Shown: positions 1 through 9,076, counted from the first letter of the stretch. The stretch: DNA of 64,000 bases from CAWGQN01 sp963824885 (GCA_963824885.1 CAWGQN010000004.1:1-64000), one strand, 5' to 3'. Numbers and translations: made by a program. The notes: generated from the letters alone by a model not told the origin.

Positions 1-15
1 CAACGCATTGTCTAA

Positions 16-441
16 TCGAGCGTCGATGAGGTCGCGGCCGAGAGGCTTGCTGATCTTCAACGCGTCACCGCGGAGTACGCGAACTACCGCAAGCGTACGG
101 AAGGCAATCGCGTGGTTGACCGAGAGCGTGCGATTGGCGAAACCATTGCGGTTCTTCTTCCCGCGCTCGACGATGTTGATCGCGCCGAGAAACACGGTGA
201 TCTTGCGAACGAACCGTTCGCAACGATTGCTCAAAAACTCCGCTCGAGCATTGAAAGACTTGGCGCGAAACCGTTCGGTGCCGAGGGCGATGCGTTCGAT
301 CCGACGATTCACGAGGCGATTTCTCAGCGCCCGAGTCGCGATACTCAGGTTGAAACGATCGCTGACGTGGTTGAAACCGGTTATTTTGTCGGTTCTATTC
401 TTTTGCGCGCGGCCAAGGTCGTTGTCGCGGTGCCCGCCTAG
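16..441 (+). CDS. grpE: GrpE nucleotide exchange factor, 5' part missing
   Basis: GrpE is the dimeric nucleotide exchange factor that releases ADP from DnaK. The visible part carries the end of the long coiled-coil helix (AEYANYRKRTEGNR) and the C-terminal beta domain with the family signature ending ETGYFVGSILLRAAKVVV. A TAA codon at 13-15 interrupts this frame, and the first start codon after it is GTG at 112, too late because the conserved coiled coil begins before it. The gene therefore either continues upstream in another frame (a frameshift near base 15) or the first bases are unreliable. The dnaJ start lies 12 bases downstream, so the genes form one operon. Identity is certain; the 5' structure is not. 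Confidence 0.88.
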   Translation, partial: SSVDEVAAERLADLQRVTAEYANYRKRTEGNRVVDRERAIGETIAVLLPALDDVDRAEKHGDLANEPFATIAQKLRSSIERLGAKPFGAEGDAFDPTIHEAISQRPSRDTQVETIADVVETGYFVGSILLRAAKVVVAVPA

Positions 442-453
442 AGGGGGTATCGG

Positions 454-1452
454 GTGGCAAGCCAGGACTGGTTCGACAAAGACTTCTACGCAATACTCGG
501 GGTGCCGAAAGATGTGACGCCCGAAGCGCTCAAGAAGGCCTATCGCAAGCTCGCGCGAAGCTATCATCCGGACTCTAATCCCGGTGACTCTGCTGCTGAA
601 TCTCGATTTAAAGAGATCAGCGAAGCCCACTCGGTTCTCTCCAACCCCGAAGAACGAGCCGAGTACGACAAGATTCGCGCTATGGGTTCTGGTGCTCGAT
701 TTACGGCGAGTGGGGCCGGTCAGCCGGGCGGATTCGACGACGTGTTTGGGGACGTCTTTGGTGGATCGGGGCAGCGCGTTCGATTTGAACGGGGTGGGTC
801 GCCAGCTGCCGGCGGACGCGACTTCGACGACATTTTTGGTCTGTTTGGGAGTGGTGGGTTCGGCACCTCGTCTGGTGGTTTCCGCGGATATGGCGGTCCG
901 ACTCGTGGCCGCGACATCACCGCGACGACGACAATTGACTTCTTAACGGCAACCAAGGGCGAAACGGTGACGCTTCAAACGGCAAATGGAAAGCCGATCA
1001 CCGTTAAGATTCCCGCGGGCGTCGCCGATAAGCAAAAAGTGCGTATTCGGGGTCGAGGCGAGCCGAGCAGCGACGGTGGCGAACCCGGCGACATTGTCTT
1101 GGTCGTGACCGTTCGCAAGCATCCGGTGTTCGAGCGAGATGGACTCGACCTACGATTGTCGCTTCCCGTCACGTTTGTCGAAGCGACGTTGGGGGCGACG
1201 GTGGACGTTCCGACCCTGGGAGGAAAGCCGGTTAAGGTGCGGATCGCGGCTGGAACTCCGAGTGGTCGAGCGCTACGTGTCAAGGGTCGGGGGGTCGCGA
1301 CCGCGAAGGGAACGGGTGATTTGCTTGCGATCGTGACGATCGCGGTGCCCTCTCACGTGACCGACGAAGCGAAAGTGGCACTGTCGAATTTTGCCAAAGT
1401 TCTCCCAATGGACGACCCTCGAGCAGATCTGGTTGACCGGGCAAAGGGGTAG
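454..1452 (+). CDS. dnaJ: DnaJ-type co-chaperone without zinc finger
   Basis: J-domain co-chaperone of DnaK, 332 residues. The N-terminal J domain (about 1-75) has the HPD motif in YHPDSNPGD and is followed by a long Gly/Phe-rich linker (about 75-150). Two C-terminal substrate-binding beta domains follow (about 150-315). No CxxCxGxG repeats occur, so this is the zinc-finger-less (CbpA/type II) form. The only DnaJ beside grpE and hspR in this cluster is of this type, as I recall for Microbacteriaceae. The start is GTG at 454, with GAGGGGG seven or so bases upstream. The stop is three bases before hspR. In actinobacteria this operon is repressed by HspR; the dnaK promoter region lies outside the window. 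Confidence 0.93.
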   Translation: MASQDWFDKDFYAILGVPKDVTPEALKKAYRKLARSYHPDSNPGDSAAESRFKEISEAHSVLSNPEERAEYDKIRAMGSGARFTASGAGQPGGFDDVFGDVFGGSGQRVRFERGGSPAAGGRDFDDIFGLFGSGGFGTSSGGFRGYGGPTRGRDITATTTIDFLTATKGETVTLQTANGKPITVKIPAGVADKQKVRIRGRGEPSSDGGEPGDIVLVVTVRKHPVFERDGLDLRLSLPVTFVEATLGATVDVPTLGGKPVKVRIAAGTPSGRALRVKGRGVATAKGTGDLLAIVTIAVPSHVTDEAKVALSNFAKVLPMDDPRADLVDRAKG

Positions 1453-1455
1453 ACG

Positions 1456-1878
1456 GTGGACGAGGCGACGCCAATTTTCGTAATCTCTGTCGCGGCCGAA
1501 TTATCGGGGATGCACCCGCAAACCCTCCGGCAATACGACCGGCTCGGGCTCGTGAGTCCGACGCGGACCGCCGGAATGTCTCGGAGGTACTCGATGCACA
1601 ATGTCAGACAGCTTCGCGAGGTGGCGCGTCTCGGCGCCGAGGGTGTCAGTCTCGAAGGAATTCGTCGTGTGCTCCAACTAGACGAAGAGGTCGCGGCCTT
1701 GACCGCGCGCGTTCGACAATTGGAGACGGCCCTCGCCGATGAGCTTCTCAATCGACCGGGGCGTCGTGTTTTCGCTGCCGGGGCAGAGGGTGATGTGATT
1801 TCTATTCGGCACGGGATGCGCCCTCGTCGTACAAACCAGCTGGTGGTGTGGCGACCGGACCGGAATCAGGGCACGTAG
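1456..1878 (+). CDS. hspR: MerR-family heat-shock repressor HspR
   Basis: HspR represses the dnaK operon and often clpB, using DnaK as co-repressor. The 140-residue product has an N-terminal winged helix-turn-helix (about 8-75) with the MerR pattern HPQTLRQYDRLGLVSPTRT, then a predicted coiled coil (EEVAALTARVRQLETALADEL). The start is GTG, three bases after the dnaJ stop, so the two are probably translated together. The 3' end overlaps the convergent mannosyltransferase gene by 77 bases. That overlap encodes the poorly conserved C-terminal tail here. The family assignment is secure from the helix-turn-helix and gene order. Confidence 0.93.
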   Translation: MDEATPIFVISVAAELSGMHPQTLRQYDRLGLVSPTRTAGMSRRYSMHNVRQLREVARLGAEGVSLEGIRRVLQLDEEVAALTARVRQLETALADELLNRPGRRVFAAGAEGDVISIRHGMRPRRTNQLVVWRPDRNQGT

Positions 1879-3358
1879 CGGTCGGTCTCGAGAGAGATCG
1901 CGGATTGGGACGGAGCCACCGCCGCGCATAGATCGCGAGGATTCCAATGCAAAGGAGAGCCGCAATCGCCGACGCGGAGAATCGGGCGAAATCGACCAAC
2001 GTTGCGTCGCGTGGCAGAGGGGGCAGGTTTTCAACTTCAATGAGACAACCGAAGGCAAAACAGATCGTGAGGATCGCGACAATGCGGGTCTGTAAGCCCC
2101 ATCTGATTCCAAGAATCGCCCACAGGGCGAGAACCCAAAACGCGTACCACGGGTAAATGATTGGTGACGAAAAAAGGAGCGTTGCAAACGCGAGAGTTAG
2201 CCGTGTCAGGGGCTGAATCGGCAGCCGAGTTGTCATTAGGTACGCAATGACCGCGACCGCGATCACGAGGAACACCGTTTTGTCAAGACCAATAACAAAA
2301 CCGGGGTCCCAGCCGAGCGACGCCGCTATTTGACTCGAGGCGTTGGCGACGCTGCCCGCGGGAGTGAACCAATGCAGGACTGCCCCGGGTGTGCTGAGCG
2401 CGAAAATCCAATCAAAGCGAACGTCTAACGCTAAGCCAATTACTCCGAGAATACCCGCCGAGATGCCAAAGCTAATCGCCCAGTATTTCGCCCGTGTTTT
2501 CCATCGAGTGTCGGTGCCGGCCCACAACAGTCCGATAATGGGAAGGGCCAAAAGCGCGGCGGGTTTGATCGCAATCGAAGCCGTGACGAAGAGCACGCCG
2601 AGCACGTATCGACGGGTTGACGCGAAATAGATTCCGGCCAACAAGAGAGCGAGCATGAGGGCGTCATTGTGCGCCGCAACGACGAAATTAAACAGCACGA
2701 GTGGGCTTGCGCTGACGACCCACAGCACCGTCGCCTCGTCGAGGTTGCGCTGCCTCGCAAGACGCCACGCGAAGTAGCCAGTCGCGACGACGCTCACGAC
2801 GGCTATCGCTCGAAACACGGCGATAGCCGCGTCGGGTGAGTCAACGCCGACTAAATTGACGATCAATTCTTCGATCCACACAAAGATCGGGCCATATGGT
2901 GTGGGACTATTGACCCACATTTGGTCAACGCCGAGGTTGTTCCACCCTGAGACCGTGGCGATCGCGTCGCTGTAGGGGCTGTAACCATTCAGTCGAAGGC
3001 GGCCTTGGCCCACGTACGCGAAAACATCGCGGCTAAAAAGTGGTACCGTCGCCAACAGGGGAAGCGCCCAGACGATTGCGACCTGAATGACCGTTCGGAC
3101 CCCCTCGGGGCGACCGCGCACAATCGGACCGAGGAGCAACCACGCGACGACGAGCGTAGCGCCCCCGAGGACGACCAGAATCGCGCACAGGTTTTGAATC
3201 GTGAGGTCGACGCGAAGAGTCGCGAACAAGGCCGTCGACAAAAACTTTGAGTCGCGTCCTAGCCATCCGACCCCGAATGATCCGAAAAGAATCAGCACCG
3301 ATCCGAAGAATCCCAGCGCCGCGAGAATTTCGGGTCTGCGGCCCGCCGCGACTACCAT
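1802..3358 (-). CDS. Polyprenol-phosphate-mannose-dependent mannosyltransferase, MptB-like
   Basis: Integral membrane GT-C glycosyltransferase of 518 residues that probably extends a lipid- or wall-linked alpha-1,6-mannan from polyprenyl-phosphate-mannose on the outer membrane face. Many hydrophobic segments span the protein. The first extracytoplasmic loop has the family pattern SRDVFAYVGQGRL, then NGYSPYSDA and SPTPYGPIF, which resembles MptB; the Asp of this loop is the expected catalytic residue. I start at ATG 3358 (MVVAAGRRPEIL). The frame is open further upstream, but that extension is hydrophilic, lacks family character and would run into the clpB gene. The 3' end overlaps hspR by 77 bases. 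Acceptor specificity cannot be read from the sequence. Confidence 0.8.
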   Translation of the reverse strand: MVVAAGRRPEILAALGFFGSVLILFGSFGVGWLGRDSKFLSTALFATLRVDLTIQNLCAILVVLGGATLVVAWLLLGPIVRGRPEGVRTVIQVAIVWALPLLATVPLFSRDVFAYVGQGRLRLNGYSPYSDAIATVSGWNNLGVDQMWVNSPTPYGPIFVWIEELIVNLVGVDSPDAAIAVFRAIAVVSVVATGYFAWRLARQRNLDEATVLWVVSASPLVLFNFVVAAHNDALMLALLLAGIYFASTRRYVLGVLFVTASIAIKPAALLALPIIGLLWAGTDTRWKTRAKYWAISFGISAGILGVIGLALDVRFDWIFALSTPGAVLHWFTPAGSVANASSQIAASLGWDPGFVIGLDKTVFLVIAVAVIAYLMTTRLPIQPLTRLTLAFATLLFSSPIIYPWYAFWVLALWAILGIRWGLQTRIVAILTICFAFGCLIEVENLPPLPRDATLVDFARFSASAIAALLCIGILAIYARRWLRPNPRSLSRPTATCPDSGPVATPPAGLYDEGASRAE

Positions 3359-3474
3359 GCGTGCAATTCTAGACAGGTACCGGTGGGAACAATCTGGGCG
3401 CGTGCTCAAATCGCTCTCACGGGCGCCTCGAGGCGAACCAGACGCCGTGACGTCCATTGATTTCGCTGGCAGGT

Positions 3475-3497
3475 TCTCAACTGTCGTAAACTTGAGA
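3475..3497. promoter_or_regulatory. Inverted repeat upstream of clpB, possible HspR-type site
   Basis: TCTCAA at 3475-3480 and TTGAGA at 3492-3497 are perfect inverted arms separated by 11 bases, 46 bases before the clpB start. The second arm contains CTTGAG, a half of the actinobacterial HAIR operator (CTTGAGT-N7-ACTCAAG), but the expected partner seven bases downstream is poor. TTGAGA could also act as a -35 element. A regulatory role is inferred only from position and sequence. Confidence 0.3.
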
Positions 3498-3542
3498 CGA
3501 GTGAATCGACGTTTTCGCAAACGGTGAGAAGGGCGGCCGACC

Positions 3543-5681
3543 GTGGCGACAGGAAACGTTCGACAGCCCGACGAAGAACCGGTTTCTTCCCTGAGGCAAT
3601 ACGGCACGAACATGACCGAAATCGCCGCGAGTGGCGTGCTTGATCCGGTCATCGGTCGAGACGCGGAAATTCGCCGAGTTAGTCAGGTATTGACTCGGCG
3701 CACGAAGAACAATCCCGTGCTGATTGGCGAGCCGGGCGTGGGTAAGACGGCGGTCGTCGAAGGGCTCGCGCAACGCATTGTTGCGGGCGACGTGGCCGAT
3801 TCTCTCAAAGGCAAACAGCTAGTTTCGCTCGATCTCGCCGCACTCGTCGCGGGAGCGAAATATCGAGGCGAATTTGAAGAGCGCCTCAAGGCCGTGTTAC
3901 AGGAAATTGACGATGCCGACGGCCAAATCATTACTTTTGTCGACGAGCTCCACAGCCTGATGGGCGCGGGCGGGGGCGAAGGGTCCGTTGCCGCGGCTAA
4001 CATGCTGAAACCCATGCTCGCTCGCGGGGAACTTCGCCTCATTGGCGCAACAACACTCAATGAATACCGCGAATTCATTGAGAAAGATGCCGCGCTCGAA
4101 CGTCGATTTCAGCAGATTATTGTGTCAGAACCCTCGGTTGAAGACACCGTGGCAATCTTGCGCGGCCTTAAGGAGCGATACGAAGCGCATCACAAGGTCA
4201 CTATTGTCGACACCGCACTCGTCGCCGCTGCCGCTCTCTCTCATCGATACATTCCCGCGCGGCAGTTGCCCGACAAGGCCATCGATCTCATTGACGAAGC
4301 CGCGTCGCGATTGCGAATGGAAATCGATTCGGCGCCCGTCGAGATCGATGAGCTTCGGAGAAACGTTGATCGTCTCAAGCTCGAAGAGCTTGCGCTCAAG
4401 CACGAAAAAGACGACGCATCGAAGCAGCGACTCGCGAGCCTTCGCGATGACCTGAAAGAGCGCGAAGCGGCGCTGTCTGAGCTTCAATTGCAGTGGGATA
4501 TTGAGCGCGCAGAACTCAACCGAGTTGGCGCCTTGAAAGAAAAGGTCGACGAACTTCGAATTCGCGCGGACCGCGCTCAGCGGGAAGGAAATTTGGAGGA
4601 CGCCTCTCGCTTGAAATACGGCGAGATACCCGTCATTGAAAGAGAGCTCGCGGACGTTGAGAAGAAGGGCCGCGAGGGGCCGAGAATGGTCAACGATCAG
4701 GTTTCGTCAGACGATATTGCGGCCGTTGTCGCGGCGTGGACGGGCATTCCCGTCGGTCGCTTGCTTCAAGGCGAAGCAGACAAACTTGTCAATCTCGAAA
4801 GCGAACTCGCCAAGCGCATAATCGGTCAGCAGCGCGCGGTGGGTGCCGTCGCGAACGCAGTTCGACGCACGCGAGCGGGAATTTCGGACCCGGACCGCCC
4901 GACCGGATCCTTCCTTTTTCTCGGTCCAACCGGAGTCGGAAAGACCGAGCTCGCGAAGTCGCTCGCCGATTTCTTATTTGATGACGACAAGGCGATGATT
5001 CGAATCGACATGAGCGAATACGGGGAAAAATTCTCGGTCTCGCGCTTGGTCGGTGCGCCCCCCGGGTACGTCGGCTACGAACAGGGCGGAATGCTCACCG
5101 AGGCAGTGCGTCGGCGACCATACTCGGTGATTTTGCTTGACGAGATCGAAAAGGCGCACCCCGAAGTATTCGACCTCTTATTGCAAGTACTCGACGACGG
5201 CCGATTGACCGACTCGCAAGGCCGAACGGTCGACTTTCGCAATACAATTCTTATTCTCACGTCGAACCTCGGGTCACCGTTTCTCGTGGACCCGTCGCTC
5301 TCCGTTGACGAAAAGGACGATGCGGTACAGCAGCTGGTTCGCCAAACGTTCAAACCCGAGTTCGTCAACCGCCTCGACGATATTGTCGTATTTTCGCCGC
5401 TGTCGAGCGGCGATCTCGCTCAAATCGTTGAACTCTCGATTGACCGTTTGGGCCGTCGGTTGGCAGATCGTCGCCTCAACTTGGCGGTAACACCCGGTGC
5501 TCGGACGTGGTTGGCGGAACGCGGATTCGACCCCGTGTATGGCGCCCGGCCGCTGAGGAGGCTCATGCAGCGCGAGATCGATGATCGCCTCGCGCGAGCC
5601 TTGCTCGTCGGTGACGTGCGTGACGGCGACACGGTTCGAGTCGACGCGTCGCCCGATGGCGACGGTCTTGTGCTCGGTTAG
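3543..5681 (+). CDS. clpB: ClpB disaggregase lacking the N-terminal domain
   Basis: Hexameric AAA+ disaggregase that works with DnaK/DnaJ/GrpE on aggregated protein. The 712 residues contain AAA-1 with Walker A GEPGVGKT (62-69) and Walker B IITFVDE. A coiled-coil middle domain follows (about 285-420), then AAA-2 with Walker A GPTGVGKT (461-468), Walker B VILLDEIEKAH and sensor-2 GARPLRR. The usual amino-terminal Clp-N repeat pair of about 145 residues is absent: AAA-1 starts almost at once after LRQYGTNMTEIA, a sequence that normally joins Clp-N to AAA-1. The coiled-coil middle domain separates it from ClpA and fits ClpB. The start is GTG at 3543. It is transcribed away from the mannosyltransferase gene. 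Confidence 0.93.
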   Translation: MATGNVRQPDEEPVSSLRQYGTNMTEIAASGVLDPVIGRDAEIRRVSQVLTRRTKNNPVLIGEPGVGKTAVVEGLAQRIVAGDVADSLKGKQLVSLDLAALVAGAKYRGEFEERLKAVLQEIDDADGQIITFVDELHSLMGAGGGEGSVAAANMLKPMLARGELRLIGATTLNEYREFIEKDAALERRFQQIIVSEPSVEDTVAILRGLKERYEAHHKVTIVDTALVAAAALSHRYIPARQLPDKAIDLIDEAASRLRMEIDSAPVEIDELRRNVDRLKLEELALKHEKDDASKQRLASLRDDLKEREAALSELQLQWDIERAELNRVGALKEKVDELRIRADRAQREGNLEDASRLKYGEIPVIERELADVEKKGREGPRMVNDQVSSDDIAAVVAAWTGIPVGRLLQGEADKLVNLESELAKRIIGQQRAVGAVANAVRRTRAGISDPDRPTGSFLFLGPTGVGKTELAKSLADFLFDDDKAMIRIDMSEYGEKFSVSRLVGAPPGYVGYEQGGMLTEAVRRRPYSVILLDEIEKAHPEVFDLLLQVLDDGRLTDSQGRTVDFRNTILILTSNLGSPFLVDPSLSVDEKDDAVQQLVRQTFKPEFVNRLDDIVVFSPLSSGDLAQIVELSIDRLGRRLADRRLNLAVTPGARTWLAERGFDPVYGARPLRRLMQREIDDRLARALLVGDVRDGDTVRVDASPDGDGLVLG

Positions 5682-5748
5682 TGGCCACGACATCAGCTTT
5701 TGAGAAACGGTCGCCAACGAGGAGGCGATTCCCGCGTCGTGACCGGTG

Positions 5749-6813
5749 TTAGGTGGCGGTCACGAATTCTTTTCGCAGCGCTGTCACAAACTCGTCAATA
5801 TCCGCTTCTGTTGTGTCGAACGAGCACATCCACCGGACTTCTCCGGTTGCCGGATTGGTCTCGTAAAAACGAAACCGCTCGCGGAGACGGTCAGCGACTC
5901 CGGGGGGCAGCGTCGCGAACACCGCGTTTGCCTCGGTGGGTCGCGTCACGACCACGTCTGGAATGTCGGCAACGATGGTGGCAAGTCGTGCCGCCATCGC
6001 GTTTGCGTGACTGGCCGACCGCAGCCACAAGTCGTCATTCAATAACGCGATGAGCTGTGCAGAAATGAATCGCGATTTCGAGGCGAGTTGCATCGCGATC
6101 TTTCTTAAGTAGCGGAGTCCATCGGAGGCGCCGGGATTGAGCACCACAATGGCCTCGCCGTAAAGGAGTCCGTTCTTTGTTCCTCCATACGAGAGAACAT
6201 CGACTCCCGCGTCGGTCGTGAGGGCGCGAAGTGGAACCCCGAGGGCGGCGGCGGCGTTGGAAATGCGGGCGCCATCCATGTGCACCGTCATTCCGAGGTC
6301 GTGCGCGTGGTCGGCAACCGCGCGAATTTCATCGATTGTGTAGACCGTGCCCACCTCGGTCGATTGGGTCAGCGACACCGCCAAGGGTTGAGCACGATGT
6401 TCGTCTCCCCACCCCCACGCGTGGGCATCGACGAGGTCGGGCGTGAGTTTGCCGTCGGGCGATGACACCGTGAGGAGCTTGAGGCCACCAACTCGTTCGG
6501 GTGCGGCATTTTCGTCGGTGTGAATGTGAGCGGTGTCCGTGCACACGACGGCTCCCCAGCGAGGGAGCATCGATTGCAACGCAATGACGTTTGCTCCCGT
6601 ACCGTTGAAAACGGGAAAAGCCTCTGCTTGATCGCCGAAGTGGTCGCGCACGACGTGCTGCAATCGCTCGGTGTAGACGTCGTCGCCGTACGCGATTTGA
6701 TGACCGCCATTAGCCTCGACAACCGCCTTGAGCACTTCGGGGTGAGCGCCAGAGTAATTGTCCGAGGCAAAGCCGCGCTTCTCGGGGTTGTGAAGGGGGG
6801 TCGACTCGCTCAC
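5749..6813 (-). CDS. ltaE: Low-specificity threonine aldolase (beta-eliminating lyase family)
   Basis: PLP enzyme of fold type I, 354 residues, expected to split L-threonine or allo-threonine to glycine and acetaldehyde. The opening GFASDNYSGAHPEVLKA matches the family's substrate-binding start. D180 in VHMDGAR should pair with the PLP pyridine nitrogen, and K213 in SYGGTKNG should form the Schiff base. The start is GTG at 6813; its bases overlap the stop of the upstream SDR gene (GTGA), so the two are probably coupled. It is the last gene of the minus-strand run xthA, DUF6421, SDR, aldolase. Related beta-eliminating lyases share the fold, so the precise substrate is inferred. Confidence 0.85.
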   Translation of the reverse strand: MSESTPLHNPEKRGFASDNYSGAHPEVLKAVVEANGGHQIAYGDDVYTERLQHVVRDHFGDQAEAFPVFNGTGANVIALQSMLPRWGAVVCTDTAHIHTDENAAPERVGGLKLLTVSSPDGKLTPDLVDAHAWGWGDEHRAQPLAVSLTQSTEVGTVYTIDEIRAVADHAHDLGMTVHMDGARISNAAAALGVPLRALTTDAGVDVLSYGGTKNGLLYGEAIVVLNPGASDGLRYLRKIAMQLASKSRFISAQLIALLNDDLWLRSASHANAMAARLATIVADIPDVVVTRPTEANAVFATLPPGVADRLRERFRFYETNPATGEVRWMCSFDTTEADIDEFVTALRKEFVTAT

Positions 6814-7541
6814 ACGACAATTCTTTCGCCATTGAGTGTCGACGCGTCAGTGGTCCACAGATCGACAAACCGATCAGCAAGCGTTGTCACACTGGTGTAT
6901 CCCTCGAATGATTTCGTCGGATCGGCGGCGCGCATCGAGTTATTGACGAGCGCTCGCACCACAAATATGACCGCGGCGGCCCGCTGCGGGCTCGAGGCGT
7001 GCGCAGATTTTGATTGATCGCTCGCAAAACCGTCGGCCACCGCGCGCACCCAGGTTTCTGACGCGGCTTTTGCGGCGGCGTACGTCGCGCTTGACGCACT
7101 CGGGTTGTCAACCGTGAGCGACGACACTATGGCGAGTCGACCTCCCAGGCTTGCGGCGAGGTCACCGTAAAAAACACGTGACGTGTTGCGTAACGCCGCG
7201 AATCCCGGTGATAGCGCACTCCAATCGTCGTCACTCTGACCGGGAATCCCGCCCCCGCCGCGCCAACCGCCGACCAACACGAGAAGCCCGTCGAGGGATC
7301 CGTGGTCGGCGTGCACGGCGTCGGCGAGCGCGTTCACGGCCGCTTCATCGGCTAAATTGGCGCGATACGTTGACGCCCCGGGAACGCGGTCTTCGAAGAT
7401 CGCGAGTCGCTCTTGGTTCGAGCTGACGCCGATGACCTGCGCACCCGCGTTTATGAGTGATCGTCCCGTGGCAATGCCGCTCGCGCTCGTGGCACCGGCG
7501 ATCATAACGAGGGGAGACGCGGGCGCAGAATACTCAGTCAT
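6810..7541 (-). CDS. Short-chain dehydrogenase/reductase
   Basis: NAD(P)-dependent oxidoreductase of 243 residues with a Rossmann fold. The nucleotide-binding turn is GATSASGIATG, a TGxxxGxG variant, near the N terminus. The catalytic tetrad region shows Ser in IVSSLT and the YxxxK motif as YAAAK. I chose ATG 7541 (MTEYSAPASPLVMIAG); the frame runs on upstream but the extra residues are Arg/Ser-rich and not family-like. It sits between the DUF6421 gene, 64 bases upstream, and the aldolase gene, which it overlaps by four bases. The substrate is unknown. Confidence 0.85.
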   Translation of the reverse strand: MTEYSAPASPLVMIAGATSASGIATGRSLINAGAQVIGVSSNQERLAIFEDRVPGASTYRANLADEAAVNALADAVHADHGSLDGLLVLVGGWRGGGGIPGQSDDDWSALSPGFAALRNTSRVFYGDLAASLGGRLAIVSSLTVDNPSASSATYAAAKAASETWVRAVADGFASDQSKSAHASSPQRAAAVIFVVRALVNNSMRAADPTKSFEGYTSVTTLADRFVDLWTTDASTLNGERIVV

Positions 7542-7605
7542 TGCTTTCCCCAAACACGATTGAATCGAAATAAATACGTCGAGACGGTGCCGTTGTCTGC
7601 ATAAC

Positions 7606-9009
7606 CTACACGACCGAGGAGCCGGTGAGACCCGCCGTCGACTCAATGACTCCGGCCATTTTCTTTGCGAGTGCCTCGTAGAACATCGACAGCGGGAACT
7701 CGTCGTCAAGTACGGCCGAGGTCATGCCCGCGGGAGGACCGCTGAGGACGTCGTCACTTAAACCCCGCGCCCACGCTGACGCCGGATTTGGGGTCAGCGT
7801 CGACGAGACGAGGTCGTACGCGGCAAGCCAGTGTGCGGTCTTGGGTCGATCAATTGACCGCCAATAGAGGCTGTCAATCGCATCCGCGAGCGCCGACACG
7901 ACGCGCGGAACATCGGCCCAGTCAATCGTCAAGCGAGCATCAGTCCAGTGCATCACGTGGTGCTGGTGCAGCCACGCGAACAAAAGTTGCCCGCCCAGGC
8001 CGTCATAGTTTCGAACTCGAGTTCCAGTGATTGCAAATCGAAAGATGCGATCAAATAGGATCGTGTATTTTGCTAAGCCCGCGTGTTCTCTCGTCGCACA
8101 AGGCGCGTGGCTGTCGTTCGAAATCCGTTCGCACTCGCGAAAAGCGGTGAGATCGCAGCGAAGCTCCTCAAGCGAATAGAGAAAATAAGGCATTCGCTGC
8201 TTGATCATGAAGGGATCGAATGGGAGATCGCCGTGCATATGCGTGCGGTCATGGATGAGATCCCACATGGCGTACGTGTGCTCCGTGAGCGTCTGGTCAT
8301 CGAGCAAGCGTTGAGCATCCGCGGGAAGGTCGAGCTTGGTGATTTCGGACGCCGCGGCGACGACCCGACGGAATCGCGCGGCCTCTCGATCAGCGAAGAT
8401 TGCGCCCCACGTGTAACGCGAAGGAGTGGCTACTGCGATCGTTTCGGGAAAGAACACGGCCGAAAACGTGTCGTACCCCGACGTGAAATCGAGAAAGCGA
8501 ATCGGCACAAACAGGCTGTTCGAAAACTCGCTCGCTTCAAGTTCCGCCACAAAGGCGGGCCAAATTACCTCAATAATGATCGCTTCGATGTACCGGTCGG
8601 GACTCCCATTTTGCGTGTACATCGGAAACACGACGAGGTGGCGAAGGCCATCAACTCGATGAAGCTGCGGTTGAAAGGCCTCGAGCGCGCGCGAAAAGTC
8701 GGGAACGCCAAAATCGTCGTCAACCCATTTTTGCAAGTCGTGTTGCACCGCCGCGAGATACTCGGCATCGGCAGGAAAATACGGCGACAAATCGGTGATC
8801 GATGCAACGATGCGGTCGACGTTCTCTTGTGCGTCGGCGTGATCGGCGGCCTCGGGAATCGAGCCGTCTTTGACTTGAACGACGCTGAGTGCCGTTGCCG
8901 CGGCTTTTAGCTCTCGCCATGATTCATGATTCACAATATCTGGAGAGACCAGTGGAGAATCACGCTCGCCCGGACGCGTTACGCTCGCAGTTCGGGCCGA
9001 CTGCGTCAT
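7606..9009 (-). CDS. DUF6421 family protein
   Basis: Soluble protein of 467 residues that I recognise as the actinobacterial family DUF6421, of unknown function. The most striking segment, around residues 250-285, is HDRTHMHGDLPFDPF followed by SLEELRCDLTAFRE. It is rich in His, Asp and Glu, as expected of a metal-binding or hydrolase-like centre, though that role is inferred. The ATG at 9009 has GGAGG eight bases upstream, which decides the start. No signal peptide or membrane segment is seen. It shares an apparent operon with an SDR and a threonine aldolase, suggesting a common small-molecule pathway. Confidence 0.72.
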   Translation of the reverse strand: MTQSARTASVTRPGERDSPLVSPDIVNHESWRELKAAATALSVVQVKDGSIPEAADHADAQENVDRIVASITDLSPYFPADAEYLAAVQHDLQKWVDDDFGVPDFSRALEAFQPQLHRVDGLRHLVVFPMYTQNGSPDRYIEAIIIEVIWPAFVAELEASEFSNSLFVPIRFLDFTSGYDTFSAVFFPETIAVATPSRYTWGAIFADREAARFRRVVAAASEITKLDLPADAQRLLDDQTLTEHTYAMWDLIHDRTHMHGDLPFDPFMIKQRMPYFLYSLEELRCDLTAFRECERISNDSHAPCATREHAGLAKYTILFDRIFRFAITGTRVRNYDGLGGQLLFAWLHQHHVMHWTDARLTIDWADVPRVVSALADAIDSLYWRSIDRPKTAHWLAAYDLVSSTLTPNPASAWARGLSDDVLSGPPAGMTSAVLDDEFPLSMFYEALAKKMAGVIESTAGLTGSSVV

Positions 9010-9052
9010 AACCGGCCTCCGGATATTCGGTCGTTTTCGGTGGCTTCACACG

Positions 9053-9067
9053 CGCTTGTTTCAAGCG
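9053..9067. terminator. Small hairpin between xthA and DUF6421
   Basis: CGCTTG and CAAGCG form a six-base stem with a three-base loop just after the xthA stop codon. There is no T-tract on either strand, so it is a weak terminator or processing site at best. Confidence 0.25.
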
Positions 9068-9076
9068 TACCCAATT

